A stretch of DNA of 64,000 nt from Gracilaria gracilis. Lineage: Eukaryota > Rhodophyta > Florideophyceae > Gracilariales > Gracilariaceae. The notes under the pieces are model-generated. The model was given only the letters and a program-made list of their open reading frames with translations. It was not told the origin of the DNA and searched no databases. Of the stretch, positions 31,501 through 43,700 are shown piece by piece. Location of the stretch: assembly GCA_030374805.1 (NCBI GenBank), contig JARGSG010000119.1:117965-181964 (forward strand), written 5' to 3'. The number at the start of each line of letters is the position of its first letter. Within the stretch, counting starts at the first letter, position 1. A program made the translations under genes and the position numbers.

Positions 31501-34156
31501 CCTGCTCCACCCATCAGGCTCCAATTTCCTATCTCCACTCCCCACTCTCCCCACCTTATTTTCATACGCCTCACCACGCCCATAACCTGCTTTCTTTTAC
31601 ACCAAGGTACCTACCAAAATCCGATTCTGTGCCCCAGCTCCAAAAGAATTTACACCCAACATTCGCACTCAGAGAACGCCTTCTCTCTATGTCAAGTGTG
31701 TTGTACTAACTTCGAGGTGCAGTCATGTCGTGGCCCAGTCTCAATGTCGACATTGCCAATTTCTAGAAAATACCAGTTCAAAAATTACAATTTTGAGAAT
31801 CTCATGCTACTCTCGTGGATATTGTATTACATTGCTATGCCGTACCCAATGCTTTCACTCTCTCCTCTGGTGCTTTTATGCTCCATGTTATCATCCAAAC
31901 ATAATGATCAGACGTCGCGTATGTTCCAAGAATAGTATTAATAGACATTGTAATCCACCTTCAACGGTATCTTGCACTCGGAATAATATTTTTGCGCACC
32001 ACCGGCACTCTTCATTTGTACATGAAATCGCCTTAGCAAACTCGTTCCGGAATGTTGGTCGGACTGAGTGTTGAAACATGCCGCGAAACCATAACCAAAA
32101 CAAAACCCGCAGCCCGAAGCCCAAAGCCGTCTTCAATTCCACAGCATCTCTGTGAGCCCTGCCGCTTGTACAGCCTGTCAGAAGTACATCCAATGCGCGC
32201 CAAACTTCGGCGCCGTCGCTCTTGCACCGCTTGCGATCGCCCCGCGGAGGTCACCCATCACGACCTTGTACGCCGCTCTTGTGCACTCTCTGCGCATTGC
32301 GCTCCTGCTCCACCCATCAGGCTCCAATTTCCTATCTCCACTCCCACTCTCCCCCACCTTATTTTCATACGCCTCACCACGCCCATAACCTGCTTTCTTT
32401 TACACCAAGGTACCTACCAAAATCCGATTCTGTGCCCCAGCTCCAAAAGAATTTACACCCAACATTCGCACTCAGAGAACGCCTTCTCTCTAGTCAAGTG
32501 TGTTGTACTAACTTCGAGGTGCAGTCATGTCGAGGCCCAGTCTCAATGTCGACATTGCCAATTTCTAGAAAATACCAGTTCAAAAATTACAATTTTGAGA
32601 ATCTCATGCTACTCTCGTGGATATTGTATTACATTGCTATGCCGTACCCAATGCTTTCACTCTCTCCTCTGGTGCTTTTATGCTCCATGTTATCATCCAA
32701 ACATAATGATCAGACGTCGCGTATGTTCCAAGAATAGTATTAATAGGACATTGTAATCCACCTTCAAACGGTATCTTGCACTCGGAATAATATTTTTGCG
32801 CACCACCGGCACTCTTCATTTGTACATGAAAATTGCCTTAGCAAACTCGTTCCGGAATGTTGGTCGGACTGAGTGTTGAAACATGCCGCGAAACCATAAC
32901 CCAAACAAAAACCGCAGCCCGAAGCCCAAAGCCGTCTTCAATTCCACAGCATCTCTGTGAGCCCTGCCGCTTGTACAGCCTGTCAGAAGTACATCCAATG
33001 CGCGCCAAACTTCGGCGCCGTCGCTCTTGCACCGCTTGCGATCGCCCCGCGGAGGTCACCCATCACGACCTTGTACGCCGCTCTTGTGCACTCTCTGCGC
33101 CATTGCGCTCCTGCTCCACCCATCAGGCTCCAATTTCCTATCTCCACTCCCCACTCTCCCCCACCTTATTTTCATACGCCTCACCACGCCCATAACCTGC
33201 TTTCTTTTACACCAAGGTACCTACCAAAATCCGATTCTGTGCCCCAGCTCCAAAAGAATTTACACCCAACATTCGCACTCAGAGAACGCCTTCTCTCTAT
33301 GTCAAGTGTGTTGTACTAACTTCGAGGTGCAGTCATGTCGAGGCCCAGTCTCAATGTCGACATTGCCAATTTCTAGAAAAATACCAGTTCAAAAATTACA
33401 ATTTTGAGAATCTCATGCTACTCTCGTGGATATTGTATTACATTGCTATGCCGTACCCCAATGCTTTCACTCTCTCCTCTGGTGCTTTTATGCTCCATGT
33501 TATCATCCAAACATAATGATCAGACAGTCGCGTATGTTCCAAGAATAGTATTAATAGACATTGTAATCCACCTTCAACGGTATCTTGCACTCGGAATAAT
33601 ATTTTTGCGCACCACCGGCACTCTTCATTTGTACATGAAATCGCCTTAGCAAACTCGTTCCGGAATGTTGGTCGGACTGAGTGTTGAAACATGCCGCGAA
33701 ACCATAACCAAAACAAAACCGCAGCCCGAAGCCCAAAGCCGTCTTCAATTCCACAGCATCTCTGTGAGCCCTGCCGCTTGTACAGCCTGTCAGAAGTACA
33801 TCCAATGCGCGCCAAACTTCGGCGCCGTCGCTCTTGCACCGCTTGCGATCGCCCCGCGGAGGTCACCCATCACGACCTTGTACGCCGCTCTTGTGCACTC
33901 TCTGCGCCATTGCGCTCCTGCTCCACCCATCAGGCTCCAATTTCCTATCTCCACTCCCCACTCTCCCCACCTTATTTTCATACGCCTCACCACGCCCATA
34001 ACCTGCTTTCTTTTACACCAAGGTACCTACCAAAATCCGAATCTGTGCCCCAGCTCCAAAAGAATTTACACCCAACATTCGCACTCAGAGAACGCATTCT
34101 CTCTATGTCAAGTGTGTTGTACTAACTTCGAGGTGCAGTCATGTCGAGGCCCAGTC
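13590..34156 (+). repeat. tandem satellite array, ~803-bp unit, 25 full copies plus a partial
   Basis: Head-to-tail copies with starts at about 13590, 14393, 15198, 16004, 16807 and then almost exactly every 803 bp to about 33679; the last is cut at 34156. Copies differ at only a handful of fixed sites (for example ACCAAGG/ACCAAAG, CATACGCC/CATACCCC, AGAAGTACAT/AGAAGCACAT, AGAACGCC/AGAATCCC/AGAACCCC). The unit length is not a multiple of three, so no protein can run through the array. Each unit holds a 228-codon open frame, but nearly all variable sites in it change the amino acid, which argues against selection for a protein. Single-base indels are concentrated near 15.0-16.0, 22.1-23.1 and 32.1-33.6 kb. 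Confidence 0.95.
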
Positions 34157-37100
34157 ATTTCAGAAAAAGTGTTCCAGGCGTAATGGAGGAGCTTGGGACG
34201 GTAGATCACTTTCAACGACATGGAAGCCCCCTTGAGATAGCTTTATATCTCTATTGGAGTGGCCTGCGATGAATCAAAGTGCTATGTGTTGCAGGAGACA
34301 TGATCGTAGCAGAACACTAGAGCCCGTGCTGATGAACTTGGGTGAAGCCAATTGTGACGACCTCAATTTTCTATATCCACGAATAGCGCACGCATACTAT
34401 GCCAAGCACATGGTGAAGGGAAATATGGCTCGTTGGCGCTGTTTCGGTTACTATCTCTGTAAACACCGTTGGGGTTTTGGTTTGGGTTTGCATTGGGGTT
34501 TGTATTAGGGGGTCTCAAGAGGAGAGATTTACGAGGCGTATATATGCTCAATTTGAAGCTCCATCACGCCTCATGGGGGTTTGGGCATAGCAGCAATACT
34601 GCAGTGAATACAATAAAATGCGCGCATTTCAGAAAAAGTCTTCCAGGCGTAATGGAGGAGCTTGGGACGGTAGATCACTTTCAACGACATGGAAGCCCCC
34701 CTTGAGATAGCTTTATATCTCTATTGGAGTGGCCTGCGATGAATCAAAAGTGCTATGTGTTGCAGGAGACATGATTGTGGCAGAACACTAGAGCCCGTGC
34801 TGATGAACTTGGGGTGAAGCCAATTGTGACGACCCTCAATTTTCTATATCCACGAATAGCCCACGCATACTATGCCAAGCACATGGTGAAGGGAAAATAT
34901 GGCTCGTTGACGCTGTTTCGGTTACTAATCTCTGTAAACACCGTTGGGGTTTTGGTTTGGGTTTGCATTGGGGTTTGTATTAGGGGGTCTCAAGAGGAGA
35001 GATTACGAGGCGTATATATGCCGTCAATTTTGAAGCTCCCATCACGGCCTCAATGGGGTTTGGGCATAGCAGCAATACTGCAGTGAATACAATAAAATGC
35101 GCGCATTTCAGAAAAAGTCTTCCAGGCGTAATGGAGGAGCTTGGGACGGTAGATCACTTTCAACGACATGGAAGCCCCCTTGAGATAGCTTTATATCTCT
35201 ATTGGAGTGGCCTGCGATGAATCAAAGTGCTATGTGTTGCAGGAGACATGATTGTGGCAGAACACTAGAGCCCGTGCTGATGAACTTGGGTGAAGCCAAT
35301 TGTGGACGACCTCAATTTTCTATATCCACGAATAGCGCACGCATACTATGCCAAGCACACGGTGAAAGGGAAATATTGGCTCGTTGGCGCTGTTTTCGGT
35401 TACTATCTCTGTAAACACCGTTGGGGTTTTGGTTTGGGTTTGCATTGGGGTTTGTATTAGGGGTCTCAAGAGGAGAGATTACGAGGCGTATATACGCTCA
35501 ATTCGAAGCTCCATCACGCCTCATGGGGTTTGGGCATAGCAGCAATACTGCAGTGAATACAATAAAATGCGCGCATTTCAGAAAAAGTCTTCCAGGCGTA
35601 ATGGAGGAGCTTGGGACGGTAGATCACTTTCAACGACATGAAAGCCCCCTTGAGATAGCTTTATATCTCTATTGGAGTGGCCTGCGATAAATCAAAGTGC
35701 TATGTGTTGCAGGAGACATGATCGTGGCAGAACACTAGAGCCCGTGCTGATGAACTTGGGTGAAGCCAATGTGACGACCTCAATTTTCTATATCCACGAA
35801 TAGCGCACGCATACTATGCCAAGCACATGGTGAAGGGAAATATGGCTCGTTGGCGCTGTTTCGGTTACTATTTCTGTAAACACCGTTGGGGTTTTGGTTT
35901 TGGGTTTGCATTGGGGTTTGTATTAGGGGTCTCAAGAGGAGAGATTACGAGGCGTATATACGCTCAATTCGAAGCTCCATCACGCCTCATGGGGTTTGGG
36001 CATAGCAGCAATACTGCAGTGAATACAATAAAAATGCGCGCATTTCAGAAAAAGTCTTCCAGGCGTAATGGAGGAGCTTGGGTCGGTAGATCACTTTCAA
36101 CGACATGGAAAGCCCCCTTGAGATAGCTTTATATCTCTATTGGAGTGGCCTGCGATGAATCAAAGTGCTATGTGTTGCAGGAGACATGATCGTGGCAGAA
36201 CACTAGAGCCCGTGCTGATGAACTTGGGTGAAGCCAATTGTGGACGACCTCAATTTTCTATATCCACGAATAGCCCCACGCATACTATGCCAAGCACATG
36301 GGTGAAGGGAAATATGGCTCGTTGGCGCTGTTTCGGTTACTATCTCTGTAAACACCGTTGGGGTTTTGGTTTGGGTTTGCATTGGGGTTTGTATTAGGGG
36401 TCTCAAGAGGAGAGATTACGAGGCGTATATATGCTCAATTTGAAGCTCCATCACGCCTCATGGGGTTTGGGCATAGCAGCAATACTGCAGTGAATACAAT
36501 AAAATGCGCGCATTTCAGAAAAAGTCTTCCAGGCGTAATGGAGGAGCTTGGGACGGTAGATCACTTTCAACGACATGGAAGCCCCCTTGAGATAGCTTTA
36601 TATCTCTATTGGAGTGGCCTGCGATGAATCAAAAGTGCTATGTGTTGCAGGAGACATGATTGTGGCAGAACACTAGAGCCCGTGCTGATGAACTTGAGTG
36701 AAAGCCAATTGTGACGACCCTCAATTTTCTATATCCACGAATAGCCCCACGCCATACTATGCCAAGCACATGGTGAAGGGAAATATGGCTCGTTGGCGCT
36801 GTTTCGGTTACTATCTCTGTAAAACACCGTTGGGGTTTTGGTTTTGGGTTTGCATTGGGGTTTGTATTAGGGGTCTCAAGAGGAGAGATTACGAGGCGTA
36901 TATACGCTCAATTCGAAGCTCCATCACGCCTCATGGGGTTTGGGCATAGCAGCAATACTGCAGTGAATACAATAAAATGCGCGCATTTCAGAAAAAAGTC
37001 TTCCAGGCGTAATGGAGGAGCTTGGGACGGTAGATCACTTTCAACGACATGGAAGCCCCCTTGAGATAGCTTTATATCTCTATTGGAGTGGCCTGCGATG

Positions 37101-40100
37101 AATCAAAGTGCTATGTGTTGCAGGAGACATGATCGTGGCAGAACACTAGAGCCCGTGCTGATGAACTTGGGTGAAGCCAATTGTGACGACCTCAATTTTC
37201 TATATCCACGAATAGCGCACGCATACTATGCCAAGCACATGGTGAAGGGAAATATGGCTCGTTGACGCTGTTTCGGTTACTATCTCTGTAAACACCGTTG
37301 GGGTTTTGGTTTGGGTTTGCATTGGGGTTTGTATTAGGGGTCTCAAGAGGAGAGATTACGAGGCGTATATACGCTCAATTCGAAGCTCCATCACGCCTCA
37401 TGGGGTTTGGGCATAGCAGCAATACTGCAGTGAATACAATAAAATGCGCGCATTTCAGAAAAAGTCTTCCAGGCGTAATGGGAGGAGCTTGGGACGGTAG
37501 ATCACTTTCAACGACATGGGAAGCCCCCTTGAGATAGCTTTATATCTCTATTGGAGTGGCCTGCGATGAATCAAAGTGCTATGTGTTGCAGGAGACATGA
37601 TTGTGGCAGAACACTAGAGCCCGTGCTGATGAACTTGGGTGAAGCCAATTGTGACGACCTCAATTTTCTATATCCACGAATAGCCCACGCATACTATGCC
37701 AAGCACATGGTGAAGGGAAATATGGCTCGTTGGCGCTGTTTCGGTTACTATCTCTGTAAACACCGTTGGGGTTTTGGTTTGGGTTTGCATTGGGGTTTGT
37801 ATTAGGGGTCTCAAGAGGAGAGATTACGAGGCGTATATACGCTCAATTCGAAGCTCCATCACGCCTCATGGGGTTTGGGGCATAGCAGCAATACTGCAGT
37901 GAATACAATAAAATGCGCGCATTTCAGAAAAAGTCTTCCAGGCGTAATGGAGGAGCTTGGGACGGTAGATCACTTTCAAACGACATGGAAGCCCCCTTGA
38001 GATAGCTTTATATCTCTATTGGAGTGGCCTGCGATGAATCAAAGTGCTATGTGTTGCAGGAGACATGATCGTGGCAGAACACTAGAGCCCCGTGCTGATG
38101 AACTTGGGTGAAGCCAATTGTGGACGACCTCAATTTTCTATATCCACGAATAGCGCACGACATACTATGCCAAGCACATGGTGAAGGGAAATATGGCTCG
38201 TTGACGCTGTTTCGGTTACTATCTCTGTAAAACACCGTTGGGGTTTTGGTTTGGGTTTGCATTGGGGTTTGTATTAAGGGGTCTCAAGAGGAGAGATTAC
38301 GAGGGCGTATATACGCTCAATTCGAAGCTCCATCACGCCTCATGGGGTTTGGGCATAGCAGCAATACTGCAGTGAATACAATAAAATGCGCGCATTTCAG
38401 AAAAAGGTCTTCCAGGCGTAATGGAGGAGCTTGGGACGGTAGATCACTTTCAACGACATGGAAGCCCCCTTGAGATAGCTTTTATATCTCTATTGGAGTG
38501 GCTTGCGATGAATCAAAGTGCTATGTGTTGCAGGAGACATGATCGTGGCAGAACACTAGAGCCCGTGCTGATGAACTTGGGTGAAGCCAATTGTGACGAC
38601 CTCAATTTTCTATATCCACGAATAGCGCACGCATACTATGCCAAGCACATGGTGAAGGGAAATATGGCTCGTTGGCGCTGTTTCGGTTACTATCTCTGTA
38701 AACACCGTTGGGGTTTTGGTTTGGGTTTGCATTGGGGTTTGTATTAGGGGTCTCAAGAGGAGAGATTACGAGGCGTATATACGCTCAATTCGAAGCTCCA
38801 TCACGCCTCATGGGGTTTGGGCATAGCAGCAATACTGCAGTGAATACAATAAAATGCGCGCATTTCAGAAAAAGTCTTCCAGGCGTAATGGAGGAGCTTG
38901 GGACGGTAGATCACTTTCAACGACATGGAAGCCCCCTTGAGATAGCTTTATATCTCTATTGGAGTGGCCTGCGATGAATCAAAGTGCTATGTGTTGCAGG
39001 AGCCATGATCGTGGCAGAACACTAGAGCCCGTGCTGATGAACTTGGGTGAAGCCAATTGTGACGACCTCAATTTTCTATATCCACGAATAGCGCACGCAT
39101 ACTATGCCAAGCACATGGTGAAGGGAAATATGGCTCGTTGGCGCTGTTTCGGTTACTATCTCTGTAAACACCGTTGGGGTTTTGGTTTGGGTTTGCATTG
39201 GGGTTTGTATTAGGGGTCTCAAGAGGAGAGATTACGAGGCGTATATACGCTCAATTCGAAGCTCCATCACGCCTCATGGGGTTTGGGCATAGCAGCAATA
39301 CTGCAGTGAATACAATAAAATGCGCGCATTTCAGAAAAAGTCTTCCAGGCGTAATGGAGGAGCTTGGGACGGTAGATCACTTTCAACGACATGGAAGCCC
39401 CCTTGAGATAGCTTTATATCTCTATTGGAGTGGCCTACGATGAATCAAAGTGCTATGTGTTGCAGGAGACATGATTGTGGCAGAACACTAGAGCCCGTGC
39501 TGATGAACTTGGGTGAAGCCAATTGTGACGACCTCAATTTTCTATATCCACGAATAGCGCACGCATACTATGCCAAGCACATGGTGAAGGGAAATATGGC
39601 TCGTTGGCGCTGTTTCGGGTTACTATCTCTGTAAACACCGTTGGGGTTTTGGTTTGGGTTTGCATTGGGGTTTGTATTAGGGGTCTCAAGAGGAGAGATT
39701 ACGAGGCGTATATACGCTCAATTCGAAGCTCCATCACGCCTCATGGGGTTTGGGCATAGCAGCAATACTGCAGGTGAATACAATAAAATGCGCGCATTTC
39801 AGAAAAAGTCTTCCAGGCGTAATGGAGGAGCTTGGGACGGTAGATCACTTTCAACGACATGGAAGCCCCCTTGAGATAGCTTTATATCTCTATTGGAGTG
39901 GCCTGCGATGAATCAAAGTGCTATGTGTTGCAGGAGACATGATCGTGGCAGAACACTAGAGCCCGTGCTGATGAACTTGGGTGAAGCCAATTGTGACGAC
40001 CTCAATTTTCTATATCCACGAATAGCGCACGCATACTATGCCAAGCACATGGTGAAGGGAAATATGGCTCGTTGGCGCTGTTTCGGTTACTATCTCTGTA

Positions 40101-40575
40101 AACACCGTTGGGGTTTTGGTTTGGGTTTGCATTGCGGTTTGTATTAGGGGTCTCAAGAGGAGAGATTACGAGGCGTATATACGCTCAATTCGAAGCTCCA
40201 TCACGCCTCATGGGGTTTGGGCATAGCAGCAATACTGCAGTGAATACAATAAAATGCGCGCATTTCAGAAAAAGTCTTCCAGGCGTAATGGAGGAGCTTG
40301 GGACGGTAGATCACTTTCAACGACATGGAAGCCCCCTTGAGATAGCTTTATATCTCTATTGGAGTGGCCTGCGATGAATCAAAGTGCTATGTGTTGCAGG
40401 AGACATGATCGTGGCAGAACACTAGAGCCCGTGCTGATGAACTTGGGTGAAGCCAATTGTGACGACCTCAATTTTCTATATCCACGAATAGCGCACGCAT
40501 ACTATGCCAAGCACATGGTGAAGGGAAATATGGCTCGTTGGCGCTGTTTCGGTTACTATCTCTGTAAACACCGTT

Positions 40576-40616
40576 GGGGTTTTGGTTTGGGTTTGCATTG
40601 GGGTTTGTATTAGGGG
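40576..40616 (+). repeat. G-rich telomere-like tract (example copy)
   Basis: One representative of a tract present in every 466-bp unit: runs GGGG, GG, GGG, GGGG and GGGG separated by T-rich spacers (GGGGTTTTGGTTTGGG, then CATTGGGG, then TATTAGGGG). It resembles degenerate telomeric repeats and could fold as a long-loop G-quadruplex. Confidence 0.7.
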
Positions 40617-40638
40617 TCTCAAGAGGAGAGATTACGAG

Positions 40639-40650
40639 GCGTATATACGC
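40639..40650. repeat. 12-bp perfect palindrome (example copy)
   Basis: GCGTATATACGC, present in most 466-bp units; the variant GCGTGTATATGC breaks the symmetry. Confidence 0.8.
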
Positions 40651-40717
40651 TCAATTCGAAGCTCCATCACGCCTCATGGGGTTTGGGCATAGCAGCAATA
40701 CTGCAGTGAATACAATA

Positions 40718-40731
40718 AAATGCGCGCATTT
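40718..40731. repeat. 14-bp perfect palindrome (example copy)
   Basis: AAATGCGCGCATTT, present in almost every 466-bp unit, preceded by AATAAA and by the shorter palindrome ACTGCAGT. Alternating CGCGC flanked by AT could bind a dimeric protein. Confidence 0.8.
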
Positions 40732-43700
40732 CAGAAAAAGTCTTCCAGGCGTAATGGAGGAGCTTGGGACGGTAGATCACTTTCAACGACATGGAAGCCC
40801 CCTTGAGATAGCTTTATATCTCTATTGGAGTGGCCTGCGATGAATCAAAGTGCTATGTGTTGCAGGAGACATGATCGTGGCAGAACACTAGAGCCCGTGC
40901 TGATGAACTTGGGTGAAGCCAATTGTGACGACCTCAATTTTCTATATCCACGAATAGCGCACGCATACTATGCCAAGCACATGGTGAAGGGAAATATGGC
41001 TCGTTGGCGCTGTTTCGGTTACTATCTCTGTAAACACCGTTGGGGTTTTGGTTTGGGTTTGCATTGGGGTTTGTATTAGGGGTCTCAAGAGGAGAGATTA
41101 CGAGGCGTGTATATGCTCAATTTGAAGCTCCATCACGCCTCATGGGGTTTGGGCATAGCAGCAATACTGCAGTGAATACAATAAAATGCGCGCATTTCAG
41201 AAAAAGTCTTCCAGGCGTAATGGAGGAGCTTGGGACGGTAGATCACTTTCAACGACATGGAAGCCCCCTTGAGATAGCTTTATATCTCTATTGGAGTGGC
41301 CTGCGATGAATCAAAGTGCTATGTGTTGCAGGAGACATGATTGTGGCAGAACACTAGAGCCCGTGCTGATGAACTTGGGTGAAGCCAATTGTGACGACCT
41401 CAATTTTCTATATCCACGAATAGCGCACGCATACTATGCCAAGCACATGGTGAAGGGAAATATGGCTCGTTGGCGCTGTTTCGGTTACTATCTCTGTAAA
41501 CACCGTTGGGGTTTTGGTTTGGGTTTGCATTGGGGTTTGTATTAGGGGTCTCAAGAGGAGAGATTACGAGGCGTGTATATGCTCAATTTGAAGCTCCATC
41601 ACGCCTCATGGGGTTTGGGCATAGCAGCAATACTGCAGTGAATACAATAAAATGCGCGCATTTCAGAAAAAGTCTTCCAGGCGTAATGGAGGAGCTTGGG
41701 ACGGTAGATCACTTTCAACGACATGGAAGCCCCCTTGAGATAGCTTTATATCTCTATTGGAGTGGCCTGCGATGAATCAAAGTGCTATGTGTTGCAGGAG
41801 ACATGATTGTGGCAGAACACTAGAGCCCGTGCTGATGAACTTGGGTGAAGCCAATTGTGACGACCTCAATTTTCTATATCCACGAATAGCGCACGCATAC
41901 TATGCCAAGCACATGGTGAAGGGAAATATGGCTCGTTGGCGCTGTTTCGGTTACTATCTCTGTAAACACCGTTGGGGTTTTGGTTTGGGTTTGCATTGGG
42001 GTTTGTATTAGGGGTCTCAAGAGGAGAGATTACGAGGCCGTATATACGCTCAATTCGAAGCTCCATCCACGCCTCATGGGGTTTGGGCATAGCAGCAATA
42101 CTGCAGTGAATACAATAAAATGCGCGCATTTCAGAAAAAGTCTTCCAGGCGTAATGGAGGAGCTTGGGACGGTAGATCACTTTCAACGACATGGAAGCCC
42201 CCTTGAGATAGCTTTATATCTCTATTGGAGTGGCTTGCGATGAATCAAAGTGCTATGTGTTGCAGGAGACATGATCGTGGCAGAACACTAGAGCCCGTGC
42301 TGATGAACTTGGGTGAAGCCAATTGTGACGACCTCAATTTTCTATATCCACGAATAGCGCACGCATACTATGCCAAGCACATGGTGAAGGGAAATATGGC
42401 TCGTTGGCGCTGTTTCGGTTACTATCTCTGTAAACACCGTTGGGGTTTTGGTTTGGGTTTGCATTGGGGTTTGTATTAGGGGTCTCAAGAGGAGAGATTA
42501 CGAGGGCGTATATACGCTCAATTCGAAGCTCCATCACGCCTCATGGGGTTTGGGCATAGCAGCAATACTGCAGTGAATACAATAAAATGCGCGCATTTCA
42601 GAAAAAGTCTTCCAGGCGTAATGGAGGAGCTTGGGACGGTAGATCACTTTCAACGACATGGAAGCCCCCTTGAGATAGCTTTATATCTCTATTGGAGTGG
42701 CCTGCGATGAATCAAAGTGCTATGTGTTGCAGGAGACATGATCGTGGCAGAACACTAGAGCCCGTGCTGATGAACTTGGGTGAAGCCAATTGTGACGACC
42801 TCAATTTTCTATATCCACGAATAGCGCACGCATACTATGCCAAGCACATGGTGAAGGGAAATATGGCTCGTTGGCGCTGTTTTCGGTTACTATCTCTGTA
42901 AACACCGTTGGGGTTTTGGTTTGGGTTTGCATTGGGGTTTGTATTAGGGGTCTCAAGAGGAGAGATTACGAGGCGTATATACGCTCAATTCGAAGCTCCA
43001 TCACGCCTCATGGGGTTTGGGCATAGCAGCAATACTGCAGTGAATACAATAAAATGCGCGCATTTCAGAAAAAGTCTTCCAGGCGTAATGGAGGAGCTTG
43101 GGACGGTAGATCACTTTCAACGACATGGAAGCCCCCTTGAGATAGCTTTATATCTCTATTGGAGTGGCCTGCGATGAATCAAAGTGCTATGTGTTGCAGG
43201 AGACATGATCGTGGCAGAACACTAGAGCCCGTGCTGATGAACTTGGGTGAAGCCAATTGTGACGACCTCAATTTTCTATATCCACGAATAGCGCACGCAT
43301 ACTATGCCAAGCACATGGTGAAGGGAAATATGGCTCGTTGGCGCTGTTTCGGTTACTATCTCTGTAAACACCGTTGGGGTTTTGGTTTGGGTTTGCATTG
43401 GGGTTTGTATTAGGGGTCTCAAGAGGAGAGATTACGAGGCGTGTATATGCTCAATTTGAAGCTCCATCACGCCTCATGGGGTTTGGGCATAGCAGCAATA
43501 CTGCAGTGAATACAATAAAATGCGCGCATTTCAGAAAAAGTCTTCCAGGCGTAATGGAGGAGCTTGGGACGGTAGATCACTTTCAACGACATGGAAGCCC
43601 CCTTGAGATAGCTTTATATCTCTATTGGAGTGGCCTGCGATGAATCAAAGTGCTATGTGTTGCAGGAGACATGATTGTGGCAGAACACTAGAGCCCGTGC

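Noticed and set aside
13576..33800. A conserved 228-codon frame in almost every 803-bp unit
   Set aside because: Conservation follows from near-identical DNA; five of six within-frame variable sites change the amino acid, and the frame shifts every unit.
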